Source: Paulownia fortunei
Lineage: Eukaryota > Streptophyta > Magnoliopsida > Lamiales > Paulowniaceae
NCBI GenBank assembly: GCA_019321725.1
Contig: CM033105.1
Span: 10,367,632 to 10,431,631, forward strand
Reading direction: 5' to 3'
Length of the DNA stretch: 64,000 nt
Position 1 is the stretch's first letter, and each line of letters opens with the position of its first letter. Both the position numbers and the translations under genes were made by a program. A model generated the notes under the pieces. The model did no database searches. It was not told the DNA's origin and worked only from the letters and a program-made list of their open reading frames with translations. Below are positions 34,696 to 46,186 of this stretch, one piece after another.

Positions 34696-35058
34696 ATGGA
34701 GGCTGCTTTTATCTTGGTAACAATTTAATTTCATGGTATAGCAAAAAGCATAATTATGTTTCTCTATCTATTGTAGAATCTGAATATATAGTAGTTGGTA
34801 GTTGTTTCTCAGTTATTATGGATGAAACAAATGTTGGAAGATTGCAGGATAAAGGAAAGCAGTTTGATTGTATATTGTGATAATTCTAGTGCTATAAATA
34901 TCTCTAAAAATCCTGTCCAACATTCAAAAACAAAACACATAGATATTCAACACCATTTTATAAGGGATTTAGTTGAGAGAAAGGTTGTGACCATTGATTA
35001 TGTTATAATTGAGAATCAATTAGCTTATATTTTCACCAAAGCCCTTGACTCTCAATGA
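34696..35058 (+). pseudogene. pol: RNase H C-terminal part of element F
   Basis: Continues RNase H after the plastid insert: GGCFYLGNNLISW, VESEYIVVGS, then the open piece 34795-35058 with LLWMKQMLEDCRI, YCDNSSAINISKNPVQHSKT and KHIDIQHHFIRD. This is the standard C-terminus of copia pol. The pol ends near 35058. Confidence 0.88.
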
Positions 35059-36084
35059 TTTAATACATTGAAATAGTCACTTGAAGTTTGTGTGTTATAA
35101 AAAATATCATCTGCAGTGGTGAACACCTCATGCATAATATGATCAATAGAAATGTTGCAACACCTAGATACAACATTTTCATGCATCAGTTAAAAATAGG
35201 AATTCATGCATTTTTTATGTCTCTTAGCCATTCTGCATTTAAGATCATCTTCATTTTTGGCATAGACTATTTAATATTCAATGAATCATCTTTGATTTTC
35301 ACTGAAAAGCAGATGTGCACTGGAATTATGAAAATTTCCCAGAAAATATGCTTCAATTGTTCTTTAACATGATTGGAGGCCTTTGACAGAAAAAGTTACA
35401 TATCCATGGGAGTGGAGCTAGTCATATGTGGCTAAATTATGTATTTCTTAAATATGTTAAAAATAAAAAAATGTGAAAAAAAACTACCTCTTGGAATAGA
35501 GTAAAAGCTACTAACTGGCTAAATTCATCATGCTTTTGTTTCATAAAAATATTCTGAAAATATGGGATTAAAATTCATAGTTCATGGAGTCTGCTAACTG
35601 GTGTGGTCTACGATGTTATAACATTAAGCAAAAACATATATTGGTCAGACTTCTTATTTTATGTATTCTGTGTGATTTTGTAATCTTTGATTTGAAATAA
35701 ACACATTATATTTAGGCATTTTTTAGAAACATTCCATATTTGAGTTGAGGCAGTAATTGATAGCTGATTTGATTTGATTTTGTCATAAAATCTTTTATAA
35801 TGATCAATCTCCTAACTAACTCCTTTATTCTGGGAGAGTGATATTTGTGGTGTGAAAACTGAATGGAAAATAGATCTTTTTGATATTTATCTCTAGAATT
35901 AATATATTTTTGATATTAATCACAACATTTGGGTGGGAATTAGGGTTTTTGATCTCATAAGTTATAAATGTCAGAACATCTTCACTTTTACTCATTTTTA
36001 CCCTAACTCACTTTCTCTTTCTGTCGTATTTTCCAAATTGCTCTGCTACTATTCCTTTTTACTGTAAGTGGGTATTGTAGAACA
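35059..36084 (+). other. Non-coding spacer between pol and the env-like ORF of F
   Basis: About 1 kb with no credible coding region. It holds two palindromic motifs (35153-35162, 35614-35623). Just before the env-like ATG there is a pyrimidine-rich stretch (36000-36060), then GTAAGT at 36064-36069 and TTGTAG at 36075-36080. Confidence 0.6.
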
Positions 36085-36449
36085 ATGGTGAGAACAAAAA
36101 GTGAGACACTGGCTGATATGGTGATGCAAGTCTGACAAAAAAGAAGAAGAAAGGAATACACATGCCTTACACCTCTGCAAGTTCTTTCTCTAAGACCAGA
36201 CTCACCACCATTGCTCCCCTAGCCCGCACCTCAGTCTAATGTTGAAGAAAATCAAGATGCTGGGGAATTTTTGTGTAAGAAATCTTCACCTCAGCATCTA
36301 TTTCTAGGAGAAACATCTCAATCCCAAGGTCTTCCCATGAAGTTCAGTCAAAGTTTTGGAACAAAACATGAAGAAGATGTTGAAACACTCAGTGACAACA
36401 TTGAAGAAATGAAATAACAACCAATTTCATCATCTACATGATTGATTCT
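36085..36449 (+). pseudogene. Env-like ORF of F, 5' portion
   Basis: Starts at ATG 36085 (MVRTKSETLADMVMQV), with a stop soon after. Readable Pro/Ser-rich and acidic sequence follows to the insertion point of element G at 36449. The 3' portion resumes at 43604. Sireviruses often carry such an env-like ORF after pol; its function is not established. I assign it by position and by the recognisable 3' portion. Confidence 0.65.
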
Positions 36450-38730
36450 TATAATGCCCAATTCTCTTCTACATAGCCAATAATAAGTATCTTGCATGAA
36501 TATGTATCTAATCAATGTGCATTATCGAATTATAGCATACAAATAGCATGAAACATGAATAATTATTATTATATGCTCTAGTTATGTTTTAACATGCATT
36601 AGTACATGAAATATGATATTAAACTTTTGTTTCTTGATTTAACATATTCCTTAAGTACCTTTTTGCAGTGAAAAGCTCGGTACCTCGGTTAAGGAAGATT
36701 GATGTGTTGAATGGCCATAAAATGAATTATTCATATTGCTCCATACTTGTTACATTCTAAAGTGATTATTTGTCTAAATATTTTCTTTAAATATGTTACA
36801 TTTAACTAAGAACTAAAAGTATGCAAAATAGTGCAATTTGATTGGTTGGTTGACTAGGTTGCATGAAATCATTGTAAACTACATTACACTTGATTGTAAC
36901 ACCAAAGCATCAATTTTTGTCATCTCCCTAGCCCATGAACATGGTTTTTGGCATTAGAAGACACCAAGTATGATGCCACCAATCATCACCATCCACTTAT
37001 ATTTCTTTGAAATGTCAAACAAGTCATTTTTAGCCATGTCTTCTTGTGGAAGCACCTCAAAAATGACCAGCCCTTCTTCTCCAAGTTTCTCCCAAATTTC
37101 TACACTCTTATACTCATAAAAATTGAATTCAATCCATAGCAATACATAGAACACAAATTAGAACAAGTTTCTACCCCTTTAAACTTGGAAGCCATTAGTT
37201 TTGAAGCTTAATTCCAATTTAATCAACGTATATTCTTTTCAATGTTTCTTATGATGAATTTATAATATCTTGGATGGTTACATGTTTTAGTATGTTTTTG
37301 TATGAATGAAAACTCAAATAGGATAAACTTGAAGCCAAAACCAAGCTAGTTAAGCTAGTTTCTAGTAAAATTGATAATCTTGTGAAATATGCTTAATTTA
37401 CTTATTTCTATTAATCTTGTAATGCTTATACTGTATTTGGAAGTTCCTTTGAATGATTGAAAACAAATAGCAATTAGTTTGCTTAATTGAAGGGTACAAT
37501 CAATTTAAGTTAGAATTGAATTTACGTCATGTTAATTTGGATTGTGTGCATGTTTTAGAGGCTGCTCTAATAATTATGTTTGAGTTGTTAGTTATTTAAT
37601 GGCTTCCCTAAAGTTTAATGTCTTGAATTAGTAGTAAAATATGGAGTATGCATTGTTGAAATTGTTTACAAAAGATTGAAAAGTGTATATGAACTTTAAC
37701 TAGAATAGACTAAATGATTTATAAAAAGGATATTAAATGGTACATGATTTGATTATGTTAGGCCTTTAACACATCCTATCTTCCAAAGAGATTGGTCTTT
37801 TCACTTGCCACAAAGTGGACTTGAGGTAAGTTGAAGCTTTCACTTGGTGTATCACAAGAATCATATAATGTTTGTTCATGTTTTAATGTGAATGTTATTG
37901 TTTGTCAAATGATATAATGTTTGATGCATTTATGGTTCATGAAGCATAATACTATTAAGAATATAATGAGGTTTTTAAAAAATGAAGTATGGTACTTGAT
38001 TAATGGTAGGGTAGACAAAGGACGGGGAAGGAACCGACAGACCCAACAAATGGTGGCAAATACTTGAGGTTGAAAATTGGTATAGGAAAGCCATAAGGAA
38101 TGAGATAGAATACGGCTAATACCTGAGGTTAAAAGACCAAGCATAAAAATCCCGTATTAGTTTTCTTATTGGCCAATCATTATGAATAGGTTTTGAAAAC
38201 CATAATTTATCGCTATTAGATAGGTACCATACTTTAAGGACCATAAAGAATGAATTATGAAAGAAAGTTATTAAATTGAATAATACATTTAATCATTTAT
38301 GTGATTTGCATATACGTTATTTGCTACTGTATTAGTTTTACCTTACTGAGCCTTTAGCTCATTAGATTCATGTGATGCATGTGGAAATATATAGGTTTAG
38401 AGATTGACTAAGTATCTAGAGCGGCCAGACAGAGATTTGTTCATATGCCATGCTTTGAGCTATTTTGTAGCATATTTTGAAAACTCTATTTTGTTTCTAA
38501 ATAAGCCGCTCTATTATGGTTTTATAAATAGATGTATTCAATTTTTGATTTATGTATATGGTGTGTTTAAAATAAAATAAAACAATAAATGAATTTAAGT
38601 TCTTTCTCTTATAGCTAAAAAGGGGAACTTTTATCAAAACCATAACTCTGGTATTGATGAAAAGTTAACATTTATTGACTTAGCTGTGTCAGCTTATTTA
38701 GGTTCTGCAGTTAGGTTAAGGCTTGTTACA
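36450..38730 (+). repeat. 5' LTR of element G (~2.28 kb)
   Basis: Starts TATAATGCCC (TGTAATGC in the other copies) and ends GCTTGTTACA. It aligns end to end with 41294-43603 and 46187-48463. The conserved ACTGAGCCTTTAGCTCAT box near its 3' third is common to Tekay LTRs. Confidence 0.92.
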
Positions 38731-38735
38731 GTTTA

Positions 38736-38748
38736 TGGTATCAGAGCA
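38736..38748 (+). other. Primer binding site of element G
   Basis: TGGTATCAGAGCA, a full match to the initiator Met tRNA PBS, 5 bases after the LTR. Confidence 0.92.
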
Positions 38749-38897
38749 GAGGTTTAGTCGCTCCTGTAGATAGAAGAAGGCATATGAACATGTCTTGGCT
38801 GGAAAACTCGATCAACTATTTATTTATTTGCCTTTATGTTTATTTTATTATATATTATTTCATGTTATTATCTTGATTATGCATTTATTATTGGCTA

Positions 38898-39270
38898 ATG
38901 AATGGAATGAGATTGGGTAATGCATATCAGGTCATGGCACCAAAAAGGAAGATAATGGATGATCATGAGGGTAATCATAGTGCGGTGAACAATTTAACTA
39001 ATCTCATTCAACAACAAACTACAATGCATGGTGAGCAAATACAACAATTGCTAGATATGAAACAAAGAACCCAAGAACAGAATCAGCGACTTCCTCCACT
39101 AGAAGCTCAACAGGATCCTTCACAAGCTGTATATGAGAAGTTTAGAAAAATGGAACCTATTGATTTTACTGGTGGGTCTGATCTAATGGTTGTAGAGAAA
39201 TGGGTTAAATCATTGGATACTATCTTTGACTACATGAGAATTGACAATGTTGACAAGAAAGAATGTGAAG
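38898..39270 (+). pseudogene. gag: Gag N-terminus of element G
   Basis: Encodes [10 protein letters not shown] (ATG at 38935; an upstream in-frame ATG is at 38898), a Gln-rich stretch, then [25 protein letters not shown], typical of chromovirus gag. At about 39270 the sequence jumps into the end of RT, so the rest of gag including the zinc knuckle is gone. It would act in particle assembly. Confidence 0.85.
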
Positions 39271-40970
39271 TTCCTGTGGACCGATGCTTATGAAAGAAGT
39301 TTTCAAGAACTAAAACATAAATTGACTATAGCTCATGTTCTTACCATTCCAGCAAGAACTGGTGGATTTGTGGTGTATATGATGCTTCAAAAAATGGTTT
39401 GGGTGTTGTTTTAATGAAAAATAGGAAGGTTATTGCCTATGCTTCAAGGCAATTAAAGGAGTATGAAAAGAATTATCTAACCCATGATTTGGAACTTGTT
39501 GTTTTTGCCTTGAAAATTTGGAGATATTATTTGTATGGTCAGAAATGAGAGATATACACAGATCATAAGAGTTTGAAGTACTTATTTACCCAAAAAGAGC
39601 TGAATATGAGATAAAGAAGACGATTAGAACTTGTGAAGGATTATGATTGTGTGATCAACTATCGTCCTGGTAAAGCGAATGTGGTTGCAGATGCATGGAG
39701 CAAAAAATCCACGTCTTCTCTTTTTGTTATACAAAAGTTAATATTATTAGATTTGTAGAGATTAGAGCTTGAAATTGTACCTAAAGTGAAAAAGTGTTCA
39801 TTGTCAACCTTAATGTTGAGACCTGCACTTCAAGATAAAATTAGAGAAGGTCAAAAGGTTGATATGTATTTGTGTAGATTGAAAAGAATGATTGAGGCCA
39901 GAAAGAGGCTAGACTTCTCCGTTACTGATGATGGGATTATTCGATATAAAGGGAAACTGTGTGTGCCAATTGATAAGGCCATGAAAGCAGACATTTAAGA
40001 GAAAGCTCATACTACTCCTTACTCAGTACACAAGGTAGCACAAAAAATGTATAAGTGTTTACAACAACATTATTGGTGGCCTAAAATGAAAAGAGATATA
40101 GCAAAATTTGTGGCTGAATGTCTAACTTATCAATAAGTTAAGATTGAACATCAAAGACCACCAAGGTTGTTGAAGCCTTTGTTGATTCCAGAGTGGAAAT
40201 GGGAGCACATTACAATGGACTTTGTGCTTGGATTACCAAGAACTCAAAAGGGGTATAATTCCATACGGGTGATTATTGATAGATTAACTAAATCAACCTA
40301 TTTTCTTCCAGTGAAATTCACATACAGTATAGACCAGTATGTTCAACAATACATTAAAGAGATAGTCAGGTTACATGGGGTGCCAATTTCAATAGTATCC
40401 GACAGAGATCCTAAGTTTACATATACATTTTGGAAGAGCTTACACGATACCACGGGGATGAAACTTGCATTTAGTACAATATTTCATCCATAAAGTGATG
40501 GGTAATCAGAGATGGTTATTCAGATATTAGAGGATATGTTAAGAGCTTGTGTGCTAGATTTTCAAGGGAGTTGGGATACAAAGCTTCCATTAGTGGAGTT
40601 TACTTATAATAATAGCTACCAATCAACAATTGGAATGGCGCCTTATGAAGCATTGTATGGAAGGAAATGTAGATCTCCAGTTCATTGGGATGAAGTTGGA
40701 GAATGAAGCCTACTTGGTCCAAAAATAGTTCAACATACCGCTAAGGTAGTGAAGAAGATACAAGAAAGAATGAAGATCATGCAGAGTAGACAGAAAAGTT
40801 ATACAGATAAATGGAAAAAAGATCTAGAGTTTGTCGTTGGGGATCATGTGTTCTTAAAAGTAGCTCCCATGAAAGGTGTTATGAGATTTGGAAAGAAAGG
40901 AAAACTCAGCCCGAGGTATGTCGGCCCATTCGATATTCTCCAAAGAGTTGGTGATAAAGCTTATTGAGTA
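39271..40970 (+). pseudogene. pol: RT end, RNase H and integrase of element G
   Basis: From 39271: [13 protein letters not shown] (end of RT), RNase H with [16 protein letters not shown] and YTDHKSLKYLF (stops present), then RPGKANVVADA. Integrase: zinc-binding His residues near 40005-40030 and LTYQ near 40128. The core piece 40167-40493 has MDFVLGLPRTQKGYN and VSDRDPKF with both Asp. The Glu follows in SEMVIQILEDMLRAC after two stops near 40492-40505. The C-terminal part 40749-40967 ends in KLSPRYVGPFDILQRVGDKAY. Confidence 0.9.
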
Positions 40971-41059
40971 GCCTTACCTCTATCATTATCTAGTGTTCAC
41001 AATATTTTCCACGTGTCTGTTGAGAAAGTACATTTCAAACCCTTCTCATGTATTGATTT

Positions 41060-41275
41060 ATGAATCATTGGAATTGACTCCTAATTTAGCTTATGAAGAG
41101 AAACTAGTACAAATTTTGGATCAGAAGGAAAAAGAGTTGAGAACGAAAAAGATTTGACTTGTTAAAGTATTGTGGATGAATTATTCTATAGAAGAGACCA
41201 CATGGAAAAGAGAAGAAGAAATGCAGAGCAAGTATCCAGAATTATTTGGTACGTTAAATTTCAAGGATGAAATTT
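41060..41275 (+). pseudogene. pol: Chromodomain of element G
   Basis: After the integrase the sequence reads ELTPNLAYEEKLVQILDQKE, then VKVLWMNYSIEETTWKREEE and SKYPELFG. This is the CHDCR-type chromodomain that steers chromovirus insertion to particular chromatin. A stop lies in the middle (near 41157). Confidence 0.85.
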
Positions 41276-41279
41276 TTAT

Positions 41280-41293
41280 AAGGAATGAAGGAT
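41280..41293 (+). other. Polypurine tract of element G
   Basis: AAGGAATGAAGGAT directly before the 3' LTR; it would prime plus-strand DNA synthesis. Confidence 0.8.
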
Positions 41294-43603
41294 TGTAATG
41301 CTCAATTCTCTTCTATATAGTCAATAATAAGTATCTTGCATGAATATGCATCTAATCAATGTGCATTATCAAATTATGGCATACAAATAGCAAGATTGCA
41401 CAAACATGAATAATTGTTATTATATGCTCTAGTTATGCTTTAACATGCATTAGTACATAAAATATGAGATCAAACTTTTATTTCTTGATTTAACATATTC
41501 CTTAAGTACCTTTTTGCAGTGAAAAGCTCGATATCTCAGTTAAGGAAGATTGATGTGTTGAATGGCCATGAAATAAATTATTTGTATTGCTTCATACTTG
41601 TTACATTCTACAGTGATTATTTGCCTAAATATTTGCTTTAAATATGTTATATTTGGCTAAGAACTAAAAGTATGAAAAATGGTGCAATTTGATTAGCTGG
41701 TTGACTGGGTTGCATGAAATCATTCTAAAGTATATTGCACTTGATTATAACACCAAAGCATCAATTTTTGTCATCTTCCTAGCCTATAAACATGGCTTTT
41801 GGCATTAGAAGATACCAAGCATGATGCCACCAATGATCACCCTCAACTTATCTTTCTTTGAAATATCAAACAAGTCATTTTTAGCCATGTTTTCTTGTAG
41901 AAGCACCTCAAAAATGACCAGCCCTTCTTCTCCAAGTTTCTCCCAAATTTCTACACTCTCATACTCACAAAAATTGAATTCAATCCATAGGAATCCATAG
42001 AACACAAACTAGAACAAGTTTCTACCCTTTTAAACTTGAAAATCATTGGTTTTGAAGTTTCATTCCAACTTAATCAAAGTATATTCTTTTTTATTATTTA
42101 TTATGATGAATTTATAGTATCTTGGATAGTTACATATTTTGGCATATTTTTGTATGAATGAAAACTCAAGTGGGATAGACTTGAAGCCAAAACCAAGCTA
42201 GTTAAGCTAGTTTCTAGTAAAATTGATAGTCTTGTAAAATATACTTAATTTACTTATTTCTATTAATCTTGTAATGATTATATTGTGTTTGGAAATTCCT
42301 TTGAATAATTGAAAACAATAGCAATTAGTTTGTTTAATTGAAGGGTACATTCAATTTAAGTTAGAACCGAATTTACGTCATGCTAATTTGGATTGTGTGC
42401 ATGTTTTAGGGGTTATCCTAATAAATTATGTTTGAATTATTAGTTATCTAATGGCTACCCTAATGTTTAATGTCTTGAATTAGTAGTAAAATATGGAGTA
42501 TGCATTATTTTTAAGGTTATGGAATTGATATGGAATTGTTTACAAAAGATTGAAAAATGTATATGAACTTTAACTAGAATAGACTAAATGATTTATAAAA
42601 AGGATATTAAATGGTACATGATTTGATTATGTTAGGCCTTTAACACATCCTATCTTCCAAAGAGATTGGTCTTTTCACTTGCCACAAAGTGGACTTGAGG
42701 TAAGTTGAAACTTTCATTTGATGTATCACAAGAATCATATAATGTTTGTTCATATTTTAATGTGATTGTTATTGTTTGTCAAATGATATAATGTTTGATG
42801 TATTTATGGTTTATGAAGCATAACACTATTAAGAATATAATGAAGTTTTTAAAAAATGAAGTATGGTACTTGATTGATGGTCGGGTAGACAAGGGACGTG
42901 GGAGGGACCGGCAGACCCAACAAATAGTGGCAAATACTTGAAAATGAAAAATCGGTATAAGAAAGCCACAATGAGTGAGATAGAATATGGCTAATACCTG
43001 AGGTTGAAATATCAAGTATAAAAACCTCATATTGGTTCTCTTATTGGCCAATCATTATGAACAGGTTACGAAAACCATAGTCTATCACTATTAGTTAGGT
43101 ACCATACTTCAAGAACCTTAAAGAATGATTTTTGGAAGAAAGTTATTAAATTGAATAATGTATTTAATCATTTATGTGATTTGTATGTACGCTATTTGTT
43201 ACTACATCAGTTTCACCTCACTGAGCCTTTAGCTCATTAGATTCATGTGATGCAGGTGGAAATATACAGGTTTAGGAATTAACTGAGTCTCCAGAGCGGC
43301 CAAGCAGAGATTTGTTCATATGCCCTGCTTCGAGCTGTTTTGTGCATATTTTTAAAACTGTATTTTGTTTCTAATTAAGCCGCTCTGTTATGGTTTCATA
43401 AACAAATGTGCTCAGTTTTTTATTTATGTATATGATGTGTTTAAAATAAAATGAAACAATAAATGAATTCAAGTTATTTCTCTTATAGCTAAAAAAGAGA
43501 ACTTTTATCAAAACCATAACTCTAGTATTGATGAAAATTCACATTTCTTGACTTAGTTGTATCAGCTTGTTTAGGTTCTGCAGTTAGGTTAAGGGTTGTT
43601 ACA
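41294..43603 (+). repeat. 3' LTR of element G (~2.31 kb)
   Basis: TGTAATGCTC...GGTTGTTACA. It is the pair of 36450-38730 with numerous substitutions and small indels, so the insertion is not recent. Confidence 0.92.
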
Positions 43604-45100
43604 ATTCCAGTCTTTCCTTGGGTCAAACCCTCTTCAAAATGGTGTTGACTTTCTTAGAAGACAAGAAAGGGATAAAGATGGCACACACAAATTCTGCATC
43701 TAAGGGTGACCAACCCACATTGAGAAGGTCCAGAAGACTATTGTCCAAGAAGGTATGGTCAATTTCTGAATCCAAAGAAGAAAAAGGGGCATCTACTTCA
43801 AGCCCTAAGTTTAGTGTTGGACACGGTGAACCACCTTCTTTAGGGGACTTATCTGAATCAACTGAAGAATCTTTTGAATATCAAATGGAGTCACACACTA
43901 TATAGAAGGAATGCAAGACCAGTCTGAGTCCAGTGAAGATGCTGCACAGGATGTTACAGAAGGTGTTGCAATATCTAAGCAAGAGACAGACTCTGAAGCA
44001 GAGGAAATGGATATGCAAGCTCCATCTAATTCTGAACTAAAAGTAAGAAATTCTTACTCCTCTGTCTTTTATTCTTTTGCAAATAAATATTTGTGGGATA
44101 AAGTGGTGTAAAAGAAAATCCTATTTGAAAGAAGAATTCACATGGGTGATCATCTTAAGTTGGGAATTGTTGATATTTTTGGAGCAGAAGAGTCTGTTAC
44201 TAAGGCAGCTCCTTATGTGAGAGGGGTGATACAAGAGTTCTATTGCAATCTGCCTAAGAGGTTCAATGATCCACAATCAACAAAATATGGTAAAGTTTGT
44301 GTTAGGAAACGAATTTATCATATAACTCCTGATATCATAAATGACTTCTTGGATCCCTAGAGTTGAGGAAAATGAGTTACAAGAAAGCATGGATGAGATT
44401 GATGTTGCTTTAAGTGGGAATACTGTTAGGAAATGAACCACTAATAAAGAAAAATTATGGGCTAAAAACTTGGCTCTTTTGTATGCCTTACTACATAAAA
44501 TTGCCATTTGCAACTAGACTCTTACGACAAACACCACTATGGTTGTGAAAGAACATGCCATTTTGCTTTACTGCATTAGGTCTAATTGGGCTTATGATAT
44601 AGGGAAGTTAATCTTCAAGATAATTAGGCATTTGGGTGGTTCTGAATCTGCACATGGTATACTTCATTTCCCTTTCTTGATTTACAGTTTACTAACCTCT
44701 CAAGATTTTGTGAAGAAGGGATTAGAAGCATTGAAAAATCCTCTAGGGCCTATATATGCTTCCTACAGGTTATTTCATGGGACTCACATCAATGATCTCC
44801 CTCAAACTAATAAAGGAAAAGTGTCAGCTGCAGATGTTAGATCGGATGTACCACAGAATGTTACAACATTCTCTGCTTTGTTATTGCAATTAGAAGCTGA
44901 GCTTGTTGAAGCTCGTAAGCAAATCTAATATTGCACTGAGAAAGAAGCATAAGTTCTTAAGTTGATTCATGAGCAGAGGTCTTCTACATCTACTGATCTA
45001 TCTTTGGCCACTTTTGGTCAAAAATGGGGAGAATCAAGTGTTGCTGCTGCTGCACAAGCTTAGGGGAAGCAAGATGAAGATGCTAATGAAGATGACTAAT
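43604..45100 (+). pseudogene. Env-like ORF of F, 3' portion
   Basis: Open pieces 43618-43905, 43911-44111, 44142-44360 and 44539-44928 read through an acidic Ser/Glu-rich part, then a conserved part with LWDKVV and FYCNLPKRFNDP. They end with HGILHFPFLIYSLLTSQDFV and LKNPLGPIYASYRLFHG. The last resembles the plant transposon protein domain found in env-like ORFs of Sireviruses. Stops separate the pieces, so no full-length protein is possible. I see no clear membrane anchor, so 'env-like' reflects position and not a proven function. Confidence 0.75.
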
Positions 45101-45390
45101 CATCTTTTGTTTTTGATTTTTACAAATGCTTTCTTCTATGACCTGTTAATCTGTACTCAAAACATTTGCATTTGATCTTTGGTTTATACTTTAATGGATT
45201 TCTATCTGCTTTGGTATTGGGTTCCAATATGCAGGGGTAGTAGTACCAGTATCTCTTTGCATGTGATAAGAGAAAGTGTTGCAACATTTTTGTTACAACA
45301 TTTTGATATTTTGATATCATTTTTTATACTAATTTTTAAAACCTGCTTCTGAGTTTCAGGGGGAGCTTTAGTTGATTTTGACCAAAAATG
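45101..45390 (+). other. Non-coding 3' region of element F
   Basis: Between the end of the env-like ORF and the PPT. It holds two adjacent palindromes, TGTTGCAACA (45277-45286) and TGTTACAACA (45291-45300). Confidence 0.6.
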
Positions 45391-45403
45391 CCAAGAAGGA
45401 GAT
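45391..45403 (+). other. Polypurine tract of element F
   Basis: CCAAGAAGGAGAT immediately before TGTTAGTG, matching the usual copia AAGAAGGGGGAGAT arrangement. Confidence 0.85.
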
Positions 45404-46007
45404 TGTTAGTGTAAAAAAAAATTGACATTTATGGAAGTTAGGATTCTGCACAGAAACTAGGTATTACAAGCAATGTTGTGAGAGATGTTGCAACATTGGG
45501 AACAATATTTAATTAATTAATTATTTTAATTAAATATAATTATTCTAGGCAGGTTTTCTTTTCAGGGATTTTTAAAATATTTATTTAAGGTATTTAGTAA
45601 AGTCACATGTGTGATAAATGTCCTGAAACTAAAGATATTCTTGATTTATTTTGATAAGGTGAGAGAATATTTGGAGAATCTTATGGAAAAGGCAATAAAT
45701 CAAGAAATTAATACCTTTCAGATATGCAATAATCAAGACTCGATTTCAAGAGAGATTTGGATGGAAATACATAGTTGCATATATACCAAGTCTCAACATT
45801 GAAAAATCTAAGTAGATGAACTGAATAGTGTCACAAAAGTGACTCAAAGTTGAGGTATTTTCCACTCACATATATTCTTCGGGAGAAGAAGATGAAAAAA
45901 GTTTTTGGGAGATAACCGCATCAGCCATCTGAAGGAGTTCAAAGTTGGACGGAGTCTAGCAGTGTTGATTACTCATATGCATTCTTCGGGAGAAGAAGGT
46001 GAAAGTT
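45404..46007 (+). repeat. 3' LTR of element F, truncated
   Basis: Aligns with the first ~600 bases of the 5' LTR (28253 on), then stops after GAAGGTGAAAGTT at 46007. The remaining ~360 bases including the TATA box are absent. Confidence 0.85.
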
Positions 46008-46186
46008 CATAAGAAAGGTTTCATTAAGAATAGTCATGTACAACTAAGAAAACAAATAATCAAGTCCGAAGAGATATATGTGAGACAAAATAAAGCCACA
46101 AACATAATGTTCAGTAATATACAAGTAGAACTACATATTACATGCATCTGATTATCAAGAATTTGAGTCGAAAGCTAGATGACCTT

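Larger units (their letters stand above)
36450..43603 (+). mobile_element. Element G, Tekay/Del-like chromovirus (Ty3), internally deleted
   Basis: Complete ends: 5' LTR 36450-38730, PBS 38736, internal region of only ~2.6 kb, PPT 41280-41293, 3' LTR 41294-43603. Flanks are ATTCT (36445-36449) and ATTCC (43604-43608), a target duplication with one change. The element sits in the env-like ORF of F. A long LTR, tRNA-Met PBS and a C-terminal chromodomain point to the Tekay/Del lineage. Protease and most of RT are missing. Confidence 0.92.
28253..46007 (+). mobile_element. Element F, Sirevirus-type Ty1-copia retrotransposon
   Basis: Plus-strand order: 5' LTR (28253-29214), PBS (about 29227), gag with long C-terminal extension (29289-30990), protease, integrase, RT, RNase H (31130-35058), env-like ORF (36085-45100), PPT (45391-45403), truncated 3' LTR (45404-46007). 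A gag C-terminus with coiled-coil and LDEILS...GLGY motifs, plus an ORF after pol, is typical of SIRE-like elements. Two insertions disrupt it: plastid DNA in RNase H and chromovirus G in the env-like ORF. Confidence 0.9.

Noticed and set aside
36954..37154. A 66-residue antisense open frame in the G 5' LTR, with a similar frame in the 3' LTR (41805-42005)
   Set aside because: The two LTRs were identical at insertion, so sharing is expected. The third LTR does not keep it open. No known domain.
37905..38144. Antisense open frames shared by all three G LTRs (also 42779-43051 and 47693-47938)
   Set aside because: Lengths and frames vary between the LTRs and the encoded sequence is low-complexity hydrophobic; explained by LTR homology.
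43618..45175. Env-like ORF of F as a host gene
   Set aside because: It lies between pol and the PPT/3' LTR of F, resumes after the G insertion, and its conserved part resembles the domain of Sirevirus third ORFs.
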